This document shows positions 24,301 to 34,719 of a DNA stretch of 64,000 nt, one piece after another. The notes under the pieces are model-generated. The model ran no database searches. It had not been told where the DNA came from and was given only the letters and a program-made list of their open reading frames with translations. The translations under genes were made by a program, and so were the position numbers. The DNA lies in assembly GCA_039000515.1 (NCBI GenBank), contig JBCFYV010011172.1, positions 70,071,941 to 70,135,940 of the forward strand, written 5' to 3'. This DNA comes from Timema cristinae (lineage: Eukaryota > Arthropoda > Insecta > Phasmatodea > Timematidae). Positions within the stretch are counted from its first letter, which is position 1. The number at the start of each line of letters is the position of its first letter.

Positions 24301-27300
24301 TAATGATCTTGAGTATTGCTCTAGTTTTTAGAATTACCTCTGGAGATCCTCTGCTTGATAAACTCATTCTCCTGGGGCGTCTCTAGGGAAACAGCGTCCA
24401 TGCAATGACGCCGACAGATATTCCTGGCATCTAACCAGTCTACCTCGATGCTGCGTGTCGCGGCGTGCTCCCAACTGAAGAAATAGGTGTGCGCCACTCC
24501 GCGTGCGTCCCGGTACGTTGCGTGTCTTACTCCTGTGGCATTCACACATTACATTATTACAATTTGTTGGCGTGGAAAGTACGGAAGGTGCTAGCTTATA
24601 TACCTTTTATATTGTACTTATAAATCTTTTATATTGTACTTATAACCATGGTTTAAATACTCAATATAATTGAGCGGATAATGATGAATAAATAAACCTC
24701 TTCTCGTCTACGGAGATATCTATTTCAGCTTGAACGTCTGGGGTTGCTACTAAAGTCTCGACTATGTATCCGTTTCGACCATACGCCTTTCTTGGCGGTA
24801 AATTTTAGAACTTAGACCTCAACAACAACTTTGTGCGTTGCAAAAAGCATCTCGATGTGAATGCTAGTGCATATTCTTAAAATATACCCCTCTCCCCCAA
24901 TAACAGCTCTAGAATGTCCCTCGCCTCAATGACTGTACTCAGGAGCACTCTTAGGAGGCGAGTACCGACCCAATCTTTATAGGAGGCCTTGTGTTGACCA
25001 ATGGGAGTGGTGAACTGAGCACCTTCGTGGACGGTTGAATCCCTGCATGATCATTTGCTTGGCTCTATGAAACTTGCCGTGAGTCACGACACTATAGTAC
25101 AATTTTCATAGGAATAATCTTATATGACGACTAGAAAAGTAAATACATTTACTTTCACGTAGAGATACGTCAAGTCAAATATCTGCAACTGTCACTTTAG
25201 ATAGCTATTATCAACACTTTTAAAATAACGATTAATAAAGTAAAAGGTTATCGTTGTTGAGCACAAAAATTATGTATTTTATAAAAGTTTATTCCTGCCA
25301 AAATACCATTTAAGTCATGTGAATCCATTAGAAACGTCATAGGGTATTACTGATGCTAAACAAATATTAAACCCTGCAAGATACTTTTAATTTGAACTAA
25401 TTAATAGTAAATACACTTTGTCAGTCTCATACAATAAATACAGTTTAGAATATTTAAATAATTACTATTTAGGATATTGGGCTAGGGGTAAGGTGTCAGA
25501 CTTCTGTGCTGGCGGCCGGGGTTCAATCCTCGGTCACGGCACAAATTTATCAGATTTCCAAACCCTTCCTTCACCTCTGACAAGTTATCTTGTGAATGTG
25601 GGGAATGCCAGGTCTCCACCGTGGTTCGGATTCCACGTTAAATTGTAGGTCCTTCATTTCATCTCACAATCACCCTACCATTACAAATTAGCGTAAGTGC
25701 GTATAACCCGAACGGGTAGTAAGATGCGGTGCTAATAATAATAATACTATTTAGGATTACAACAATTCTTCATGTTATCAAAGCAAACCATTAATTTCAA
25801 GTATAAGTTATTTTCTATATCAAAATCACAAAAATTATAATATGCTAGCAAAAGTACCCGGCGTTGCCCAGGGCAAATACCAGGGCAAAACTTATTTGCT
25901 TTAAAATGACAGAAAAAATTCCTCCTTTTGTTTCTTCCAAACCAGTTTAAAAAAATAATCAGAAATTTAAAATTCCAGCTTCGAGGTGCACATGTTTGTA
26001 CACAGGGGCTACTAATTTTAAAATGTCAGCTCTCTGCGTGTGGTAGATATCTCGTAATGCTCAGGACAGACAGACAAACTATTTTATTTCTTTATTATTA
26101 TTAGCACCGCGTCTTACTACCCATTCGGGTTATACGCACTTACGCTAATGTGTAATGGTAGGGTGATTGTGAGATGAAATGAAGGACCTACAGTTTAACG
26201 TGGAGTCCGAACCACGGTGGAGGCCTGGCATTCCTTTATTTCTATAGATCTGTGTCGTGGGAATTTCGATATTTGGTTTTTTAGTCTTGGACATTCTGGG
26301 AAATGATTATCAAGGCGTGAGTGGGTTTGAAATACAAGGTTAGTGTTCTGTGCTCTAACAACATTTCCAGGGGGAGAAAATACGATTGCTTCCGTCAAAA
26401 TGATAAAAAAAAATTACTGGCACATTAGACTCGTGTTTAGTTTTATGAAACAAAACGCTTATTACCTTGGTCCAAAATAGATGTTTGACGTAGCTTCCTG
26501 TGGCTTTGAGACAAACACTTGTCACGTCCATATTATTTTTCCCACTACGTCTTAGGACGGTGTCATATTTATTTTACAAAACTTATTTGGTAAAATAAAT
26601 ATGCCACTTGATGATGATATATCAAATACCTTTTATAAAAAAATAATATATATTTTTCGAATTTAAAAAAAAAGATTCTCCTTATTAAATATGCTCTTAG
26701 GTTTTACCAAAGAAAATGGCGCTATCTTAAAGGTGAACCTATATATGCAATGCGGCAGGAAATATAATTGCCCAATATGAAGATAAAAACTCAACACTAT
26801 TGCGATAGCATGAGTGTGTTTCTTCTTTTAATTAATACAACAGCTTTGGTTGACTAATTTTTTTCTAAGTTTCATAATATTTTTTGACATGATTGGCGTA
26901 CATTTTGGTAACCACTTATATTGTAAAAACTTTGAAGGACATGTTATTTAATATAATAACACACATTTGATAAAAGGTTTATTTAACTCTCTTAGCGTAT
27001 ATTTTATCGAATAAATATGTTTAGCGTATAACTCGAATGGGTAGTAAGACGCGGCGGTAAAAAACAACAACTAAATATGATGGTGTAATACCGCCCTTTC
27101 AACCTGTTCGGGCTATGCACATTAAAATTGATCAATACAGTGGGGTAGGAATAAGGACGTTAGAATTTTATAGGAAATGTACCCCTATTTGCGTGGAGGG
27201 AAAATGGGATTAGACTAAATTAGCTTACATCTAAAAGACAAGTAGATTCATCTGTCATGACCAGAATTTGTCCTTTTGACTGGTATCAAGTACCGCTTGC

Positions 27301-27718
27301 CCTTACCGCCCGACCTTGAGGGTTGTATTATTCCTCTGCTCGCGAACTTCACGGACTGACGATCACTTGATTTGCTAATAGTCGCCATAACAGTTAGCCA
27401 TTCACATGGTAAAAGTTGAATTGTACTGAATTAATTACGCTTGTGTGTATGGGGCATTACAACGCTATTAAAGCTACAACCGGACAACTGCTTTTCTTTC
27501 TTGGTGAACACATTCCTGGGACTATCTTGACACGAACAGGAAGCTGACCTCTCTGAGCCATGGAGACGGACATGAGCAGTAACACGGAAATAATATATAG
27601 AGATGAAACAAGGGTTGTCCTTACTGTTGGCACAGCTCCTGGGGTCTGGGAGAGCAAGTCTCCTCTGGGCCGCGACCATGGCGGCTCCAAGGAGAAGGAG
27701 CGTCAGCTGACGGAGCAT
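21171..27718 (-). CDS. secreted C-type lectin (4 coding exons)
   Basis: Exons 27718-27625, 24532-24338, 23823-23618 and 21329-21171 join in phase to 217 residues. Residues 1-18 are a signal peptide ([17 protein letters not shown]). The C-type lectin domain covers about 48-202: [12 protein letters not shown], a WFWSG strand replacing the usual WIGL, GQAQPDN with a QPD calcium/sugar motif at 157-159, and KWHDVACHH, where the usual WND motif is WHD (185-187). Cysteines 71/75 with 198 and 171 with 190 fit the two conserved disulfides. Family knowledge: insect single-domain lectins of this kind act outside the cell in cuticle or immunity; the long RNxGxxxxD-rich loop and [10 protein letters not shown] tail resemble a conserved insect lectin that may be the cuticle lectin Schlaff group, which I cannot confirm. 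Ligand binding with WHD is uncertain. Confidence 0.92.
21330..23617 (-). other. C-type lectin intron 3
   Basis: AT-rich; holds one MITE-like element at 22370-23110, otherwise nothing recognised. The open frame at 23188-23475 has no family resemblance or splice support. Confidence 0.75.
22370..23110. mobile_element. MITE-like element with GGCCGGTCTTATAA-type end
   Basis: The left block TTATGACTCCTGGATAAAT (22373) and the right block ending ATTCATCCAGTAGTTATAA (23110) are inverted repeats. A second inner pair, ATTTATCCATCACG-like and TTTATCCAGCAGATAA, is also inverted. The left tip is worn and no target duplication was identified. No coding capacity. Confidence 0.5.
23618..23823 (-). CDS. C-type lectin, coding exon 3
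   Basis: Acceptor GTTGCAG, donor CCACAG|GTGACT. It encodes [30 protein letters not shown] and [12 protein letters not shown], including the QPD motif. Confidence 0.9.
24338..24532 (-). CDS. C-type lectin, coding exon 2
   Basis: Acceptor GCCACAG, donor AGAG|GTAATT. It encodes [27 protein letters not shown] and [15 protein letters not shown], the first strand and first helix of the lectin fold. GC content is much higher than in the flanking introns. Confidence 0.9.
25476..25745 (+). mobile_element. SINE family A copy, 12-bp target duplication
   Basis: A tRNA-like head (GGGCTAGGGGTAAGGTGTC, then B box GGGTTCAATCCTCGG), a body with CAAGTTATCTTGTGAATG, and a tail GCGTATAACCCGAACGGG followed by TAATAATAATAA. 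ACTATTTAGGAT is duplicated exactly at 25464-25475 and 25746-25757, so the ends are certain. Confidence 0.92.
26102..26234 (-). mobile_element. SINE family A copy, 5'-truncated
   Basis: Only the 3' half of the family is present, from a TAA-rich tail to GCCAGGCCTCCACC. TTTATTTCT is repeated at 26093-26101 and 26235-26243. Truncation at the 5' end with an intact 3' end is the mark of target-primed reverse transcription. Confidence 0.85.
27015..27060 (+). mobile_element. isolated copy of the shared SINE 3' tail
   Basis: Only the tail motif is present (GCGTATAACTCGAATGGG, then TAGTAAGACGCGG). It may be a very short SINE or the 3' end of the partner LINE. Confidence 0.55.
27625..27718 (-). CDS. 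C-type lectin, coding exon 1 (signal peptide)
   Basis: ATG at 27718-27716, chosen because it begins a clean hydrophobic signal ([13 protein letters not shown]). An upstream in-frame GTG is not needed. Donor AACA|GTAAGG. A good acceptor (TCTGTCTGTCTGCAG) ends at 27726, 7 bases before the ATG, so a 5'UTR exon probably lies further upstream (higher coordinates). Confidence 0.88.
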
Positions 27719-27725
27719 CCTCACT

Positions 27726-28075
27726 CTGCAGACAGACAGACAGACAGGGTTAATGATACCAACACAGATTTATACAACCTCTCAGTTGAGAACACAAACA
27801 TTAACTGCGGGAAAAAAACACAAACAAAGGCGATTTAGAACAAAGAAAAAATTTAATTTGATAAAGACAATAATTAAAATACTAGAAAGATGTAAAGTGT
27901 TCAGAAGAATAGTTGAACATATCAATACATTTTCTGTCGCACGAGTACAGGTCCTATTTAATCTTTCAAATTGTTGCTTCTTGAATAGTGTTTCTAGGGT
28001 AATGTCTACGTGGTTTGACACAAAAAAATATCCCTCCAGGTAGCTTGAGGATGAGTATTGACGACCTGAATATCA
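27726..28075. other. upstream of the C-type lectin
   Basis: Probably contains its 5'UTR intron. On the - strand a TATAAA occurs near 27770 but no confident start site. Otherwise AT-rich and unremarkable. Confidence 0.4.
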
Positions 28076-28079
28076 ACAC

Positions 28080-28340
28080 AACATAGACAGATATTGTCAG
28101 TGTATTTATACTGGCCCAATCTACACAAATCCTGCAAGTTTATATAGATTGTACTTGATATATACTGTCAGTTTATCTAGACTAGCCCAAACTAGATAAA
28201 TCCTGCCAGTTTATCAATACTGGCCCAAGATACACAAATCCCACAAGTTTATCTAGAATGTACTTGATATATACTGTCAGTTTATCTAGACTAGCCCAAA
28301 CTAAAAAAATCCTGCTAGTTTATCAATACATGAGCTATAT
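28080..28340. repeat. 109-bp tandem repeat, about 2.3 copies
   Basis: TGTACTTGATATATACTGTC recurs at 28150 and 28259; each unit also contains two related half-units carrying GTTTATC...TGGCCCAA. Confidence 0.8.
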
Positions 28341-28915
28341 TTGAAAGCAATTAAGCACTTGCACAAAGCAGTACTATTAAAAACATTTGTTTGTTGAGTA
28401 GATGTTAGGGCTCTTGGATGATTCGTTATTTACCATTGTATCAGTAGTGACTGGTAATATGTATGTGTGTAAGGATGGTTTTGTTTGGGTGTGTGCACAG
28501 AGGAACATAATAGATGCTCCCATTTCTAAAAAGCTTTTTGTTTTACTTGTATTGACTCTTTGACAAATTAACGTAATCTTATCAAGGTAGAAACCCACTA
28601 ATATAGCGAGGAATCACACGAACTATCGCCTGCAGCCAACCAAACTCAAGTCCTCCATTTAGATGTGTCAGGCAGCGCAGGCCAGTATCTCCAGCCTAAA
28701 TGGCGAGTTGACCTGGTTTCCTGTTGGAACATCGTCGTGGTTCCGCTTGAACACCCTCTCTAAACAATAACATGACTGATAGGACGTCTGGAGAATATAA
28801 CCTAGATCCGTGACAGGAAACGGCCCCGGGCATCGGCCACTTGTACAGGTCAAGCTTTCACTGCCCTGCTCGGGGACATGTGCAACACGCGCCTCACAAG
28901 TTGTGTTGGTAGGTC
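28341..28915. other. intergenic, nothing recognised
   Basis: The 28620-28915 part is more GC-rich than its surroundings and leads into the 58-bp array; the 87-residue frame on the - strand there has no family resemblance. Confidence 0.45.
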
Positions 28916-28916
28916 T

Positions 28917-31640
28917 GTCTAGTACCAGCACTGGCTCTCTGTGACAGGTCAGATAACCAAGAGGACAGAAGGATGACTAGTACCAGCACTTGCTCTCTGT
29001 GACAGGTCAGATAACCAAGAGGACGGAAGGTTGACTAGTACCAGCACTTGCTCTCTGTGACAGGTTAGATAACCAAGAGGACAGAAGGATGACTAGTACC
29101 AGCACTTGCTCTCTGTGACAGGTTAGATAACCAAGAGGACAGGAGGTTGACTAGTACCAGCACTGGCTATCTGTGACAAGCTAGATAACCAAGAATACAG
29201 GAGGTTGACTAGTACCAGCACTGGCTCTCTGTGACAAGCTAGATAACCAAGAGGACAGAAGGATGACTAGTACCAGCACTGGCTCTCTGTGACAAGTTAG
29301 ATAACCAAGAGGACAGAAGGTTGACTAGTACCAGCACTGGCTCTCTGTGACAAGTTAGATAACCAAGAGGACAGAAGGATGACTAGTACCAGCACTTGTT
29401 CTCTGTGACAAGTCAGATAACCAAGAGGACAGAAGGATGACTAGTACCAGCACTTGCTCTCTGTGACAGGTTAGATAACCAAGAGGACAGAAGGATGACT
29501 AGTACCAGCACTTGCTCTTTGTGACAGGTTAGATAACCAAGAGGACAGAAGGATGACTAGTACCAGCACTTGTTCTCTGTGACATGTCAGATAACCAAGA
29601 GGACAGAAGGTTGACTATTACCAGCACTGGCTCTCTGTGACAGGTTAGATAACCAAGAGGACAGAAGGATGACTAGTACCAGCACTTGCTCTCTGTGACA
29701 GGTCAGATAACCAAGAGGACAGAAGGACGACTAGTACCAGCACTTGCTCTCTGTGACAGGTCAGATAACCTTGAGGACAGAAGGATGACTAGTACCAGCA
29801 CTTGCTCTCTGTGACAGGTTAGATAACCAAGAGGACAGAAGGTTGACTAGTACCAGCACTTGCTCTCTGTGACAGGTTAGATAACCAAGAGGACAGAAGG
29901 ATGACTAGTACCAGCACTGGCTCTCTGTGACAGGTTAGATAACCAAGAGGACAGAAGGATGACTAGTACCAGCACTTGTTCTCTGTGACATGTCAGATAA
30001 CCAAGAATACAGAAGGATGACTAGTACCAGCACTTGTTCTCTGTGACATGTCAGATAATCAAGAGGACAGAAGGTTGACTAGTACCAGCACTTGCTCTCT
30101 GTGACAGGTTAGATAACCAAGAGGACAGAAGGATGACTAGTACCAGCACTGGCTCTCTGTGACAAGTTAGATAACCAAGAGGACAGAAGGATGACTAGTA
30201 CCAGCACTGGCTCTCTGTGACAAGTTAGATAACCAAGAGGACAGAAGGATGACTAGTACCAGCACTTGCTCTCTGTGACAGGTCAGATAACCAAGAGGAC
30301 AGAAGGATGACTAGTACCAGCACTTGCTCTCTGTGACAAGCTAGATAACCAAGAGGACAGAAGGTTGACTATTACCAGCACTGGCTCTCTGTGACAAGTT
30401 AGATAACCAAGAGGACAGAAGGATGACTAGTACCAGCACTTGCTCTCTGTGACAGGTCAGATAACCAAGAGGACAGAAGGACGACTAGTACCAGCACTTG
30501 CTCTCTGTGACAAGTTAGATAACCAAGAGGACAGAAGGATGACTAGTACCAGCACTTGCTCTCTGTGACAGGTCAGATAACCAAGAGGACAGAAGGATGA
30601 CTAGTACCAGCACTTGCTCTCTGTGACAAGCTAGATAACCAAGAGGACAGAAGGTTGACTATTACCAGCACTGGCTCTCTGTGACACGTTAGATAACCAA
30701 GAGGACAGAAGGATGACTAGTACCAGCACTTGCTCTCTGTGACAGGTCAGATAACCAAGAGGACAGAAGGACGACTAGTACCAGCACTTGCTCTCTGTGA
30801 CAAGTTAGATAACCAAGAGGACAGAAGGATGACTAGTACCAGCACTTGCTCTCTGTGACAGGTTAGATAACCAAGAGGACAGAAGGATGACTAGTACCAG
30901 CACTTGCTCTCTGTGACAAGCTAGATAACCAAGAGGACAGAAGGATGACTAGTACCAGCACTTGCTCTCTGTGACAAGCTAGATAACCAAGAGGACAGAA
31001 GGATGACTAGTACCAGCACTTGCTCTCTGTGACAGGTTAGATAACCAAGAGGACAGAAGGATGACTAGTACCAGCACTTGCTCTCTGTGACAAGCTAGAT
31101 AACCAAGAGGACAGAAGGATGACTAGTACCAGCACTTGCTCTCTGTGACAAGCTAGATAACCAAGAGGACAGAAGGATGACTAGTACCAGCACTTGCTCT
31201 CTGTGACAAGTTAGATAACCAAGAGGACAGAAGGATGACTAGTACCAGCACTTGCTCTCTGTGACAAGCTAGATAACCAAGAGGACAGAAGGATGACTAG
31301 TACCAGCACTTGCTCTCTGTGACAAGTTAGATAACCAAGAGGACAGAAGGATGACTAGTACCAGCACTTGCTCTCTGTGACAAGTTAGATAACCAAGAGG
31401 ACAGAAGGATGACTAGTACCAGCACTTGCTCTCTGTGACAGGTTAGATAACCAAGAGGACAGAAGGATGACTAGTACCAGCACTTGTTCTCTGTGACAAG
31501 CTAGATAACCAAGAGGACAGAAGGATGACTAGTACCAGCACTTGCTCTCTGTGACAGGTTAGATAACCAAGAGGACAGAAGGATGACTAGTACCAGCACT
31601 TGTTCTCTGTGACAAGTCAGATAATCAAGAGGACAGGAGG
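28917..31640. repeat. 58-bp satellite array, about 47 copies
   Basis: The unit has TGACTAGTACCAGCACT, TCTCTGTGACA and AGATAACCAAGAGGACAG as fixed parts. Variation is concentrated at a few sites: GGATGAC/GGTTGAC/GGACGAC, CTTGCT/CTGGCT/CTTGTT, and the six bases after GTGACA. Later units are nearly uniform. A five-unit (290 bp) block is duplicated at about 30250-30829. Units hold stops in all useful frames, so it does not code. Confidence 0.97.
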
Positions 31641-33545
31641 ATAACAACCATGCGATATGGACCCTTCTGGAAATCTTGTAGATGCTACAATAATTATAGC
31701 CCCAAGTGAGCATTCCCTCTCGACCCTAATGCTTGTGGAAACATACCTCCGCAACACACCTGTGTAGGACCACCTCAGTGGGTTGGACCTGCTTAGCGTA
31801 CATCAACATATTGCTGTAAGTATGTAAATACTGAATGATGTGAGCCCGCAAGTGAGCTAGATCAACCGAGCGGCCACCACCGTTAGTGATGATAGTACCA
31901 ACATTTGCGGATAGAGGGTGTTATGTGGTCAGCACACTGAGCCTTTCTGCCGTTAATCTCAGATTTATAAACTGGAGCTACTACTTCATTAGTCAAGTAG
32001 ATCCTCATATTTTGTCTTCACGAGGCTGAGTTTTACCCCGTTCCAGACCCACTGCTTTACGGAAACATTTTGGAACCACCGACGTATATATAATATTAGA
32101 AATAAGCGTGCCAATATTACTCATCTTTCCTTTTGTCTTTGGTAACACCTTGGGACTGTGTGCATGTTTAGTAATTGTTTGTAGGGGGGATATTGATTTC
32201 TTAAAATGTATCATATACATTTTTAACTATCTTAATAATAGAAAGTGGGTTTACCAGAAAAATTCTCAAATATATTTGGTAAGTTTTTCCTTCCCCAAAG
32301 AATTTGTAGTTACCTTGTGTTCCTAATAACTATGAATATATAATACATTAAGTTACTCTAATGCAGATTCGTGATTGCCAAGTGTGAAGTCATTTTAGTC
32401 TCGTCCTGATTTCGCTAAAAAAAAGAAGTATCGCAAGCCTTGTTCTATCAACCGCCTCCTCACGCCCTCTTTTTATGAATACATCCTGTGTATGCCACTG
32501 CCCGCTACGGCCTCATTTCCTCTGATTATGTATTCAGGTGAAGTCCACTCGAGTTCTAAGGATTCCATTTGGGGAAACGTTGATGGAATAACAATGGCTG
32601 CTAGACCCTAGTGCTAATATGGGGTCAAGGTGACAATGAGAAATGGATATCGATTAACTTGCTTCATTGTAGTTTAACACTAAAGTGTAATAATGACTTA
32701 GGGCCTCCTGATAATAGTTACAAGAGACATTACTGCCTCTATTTGACGTTTTTGTCCGGAATTAAACTCGGAGTACGAGAGAGAAAGAGGCTGTGAGCAT
32801 CCAACGAGCCCGCGAGCAACGGTATCTTGTCCTCAACAGAAGCTCCTAGTGTTGGTGACGTAACGGCCGGGAAGTAACAGTCCCACAGTCTCCATCTCAC
32901 ACATTCACATGCTCTAAACAGAAGCCGGGACTAGGAAATACAATTGCACTTCATGGTGTGCTTAGAGCGCAACACACCTAGTTACTTAACATCAAGTACA
33001 CGATACTAAGTGAGATCGTGAGAAACCTTTGCCCCTTTCATGTGTTTGAATGTAATTAATGCACCACATTAAAGAAAACTACTTTTTAAATAGCTTGCAA
33101 CATCTTCATGATGAACCCGCTCAACCAACGAGTTTACAAATACACTACTACTACTACTGCTACTATCCATCTCATTAAATGACGTAGTATAAATATGTGT
33201 AGGTACCTATCGACTAATATTACACATTAACACATTACACATTAAGTACTATGTTTGAAAGTGTTTAAGTTAGTAAATATATTGCTATGAAATTCCAGTT
33301 AAAACCGTTTCTAATTTTATGACAATTTTTGTTACGTATTTTTATTATTAATAGTAGGTCTACTAGTTATTTTTGTTAGCATCTAGTTTTAGTTATACGT
33401 AAATGTACCATAATTATAATAAAGTTTTAGGGGCGAGGAAGTTTGTCCACATTTTGTGGAGGTATTTTTGAAAACCATTTAGGAAAATCATCCTCAGTAC
33501 ACTAAACTGGGATTCAAACCCTAACCTCCACGTCATAGACGGGCC
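31641..33545. other. intergenic, nothing recognised
   Basis: Mixed composition, GC-richer than average near 31740-31900 and 32780-32900. Short frames only, without family resemblance. Confidence 0.45.
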
Positions 33546-33556
33546 ACCGGAGGGTG

Positions 33557-33557
<1 letters not shown>

Positions 33558-33600
<43 letters not shown>

Positions 33601-33830
33601 GCACCGCGTCTTACTACCCGTTCGGGTTATACGCTCTTACGCTAATGTGTAATGGTAGGGTGATTATGAGATGAAATGAAGGACCTACAGTTTAACGTGG
33701 AATACGAACTACGGTGAAGGCCTGGCATTCCCCACATTCACAAGATAAATTGTCAGAGGTGATGGAAGGGTTTGACAATCAGATAAATCTGTGCTGAGAC
33801 CGAGGATTGAACCCCGGCCGCCAGCATAAA
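33558..33830 (-). mobile_element. SINE family A copy, 11-bp target duplication
   Basis: The 3' tail is a long ATT run on this strand (33558-33600), followed by the hairpin tail motif and body. The 5' end stops just before the A box. CCGGAGGGTGT is duplicated exactly at 33547-33557 and 33831-33841. Confidence 0.92.
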
Positions 33831-34124
33831 CCGGAGGGTGTACTAGTATTTAAAGCATTTGGGAGATCCCTATCATGGGGGAGGCTAAGAAGAGTTTCTA
33901 GCATAGAAAAATTGTGAGTCCTTAAAACGACTCAATTCTAACAACCCTCCACCACGCCTCTCCTGTGCTAACAATAAATGCTTATCACAACCAATTATTA
34001 GTGTGATTGAGCTTTTTGAAGTAGTCTTAAATTCCATTAAAATTATTATTTTAAGTTAATCAAACTGTGTGTTATTTATTCTCTAAGATTAGCATATATT
34101 ATTTTTACAAGACATGTACAGTAA

Positions 34125-34382
34125 CTTCACTTCGGTGGCCGCATGGTTTAACGCACTACTCTCGCAGTAGACTACACTGCCGATGACAGGGAGATCGAAG
34201 TTAGAATTTAAGTTGGGTGTACAGAGGGTAGTTTAACCGAAATGGTTTTACACTCTACCTCTACGCAAATGTGGGCACACTTAATCTAAATATAACCTTA
34301 ATGCTCCCCAACATCATTAGCTTGATAAGTACACAAGAGTTTATCCCGAACGGGTAGTAAGACGTGATGCTAAAAAATAATT
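34125..34382 (+). mobile_element. SINE family B copy
   Basis: A head GGTGGCCGCATGGTTTAACGC resembles the D-arm of a tRNA with a long variable arm (Leu/Ser class). TCTCGCAGTAGACTACACTGCCGATGA, body and tail TATCCCGAACGGGTAGTAAGACG follow. No clear duplication. Confidence 0.8.
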
Positions 34383-34425
34383 ATTATATATCTATACATC
34401 TAGTCAAGTGGTTTTCAGCTTTCAC

Positions 34426-34706
34426 GGGTGACCTGGTGGTCTTGGGGTAAGGTGTCAGACTTCTATGCTGGCGGCCGGGGTTCAATCCTCGGTCCCGGCA
34501 CAGATTTATCTGATTTACAAACCCTTCCTTCACCTCTGACAAGACATCTTGTGAATGTGGGGAATGCCAGGCCTCCACCGTGGTTCGGATTCCACGTTAA
34601 ACTGTAGGTCCTTCATTTCATCTCACAATCGCCCTACCATTACACATTAGCGTAAGTGCGTATAACCCGAATGGGTAGTAAGACGCGGTGCTAATAATAA
34701 TAATAA
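34426..34706 (+). mobile_element. SINE family A copy, full length, 12-bp target duplication
   Basis: Head with an A-box-like GGTCTTGGGGTAAGG and B box GGGTTCAATCCTCGG, body and TAATAATAA tail. TTCAGCTTTCAC is duplicated exactly at 34414-34425 and 34707-34718. It sits 44 bp downstream of a SINE-B. Confidence 0.94.
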
Positions 34707-34719
34707 TTCAGCTTTCACT

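Larger units (their letters stand above)
24533..27624 (-). other. C-type lectin intron 1
   Basis: Contains two SINE-A copies, a SINE/LINE tail fragment, and a decayed repeat at 25850-26080 beginning AAGTACCCGGCGTTGCCC and ending near CAGACAGACAGACAAAC, a pattern seen in many invertebrate dispersed repeats. No exon was seen in it. Confidence 0.75.

Noticed and set aside
28917..31640. CRISPR-like array
   Set aside because: There are no unique spacers between repeats; whole units repeat head to tail, and the genome is eukaryotic.
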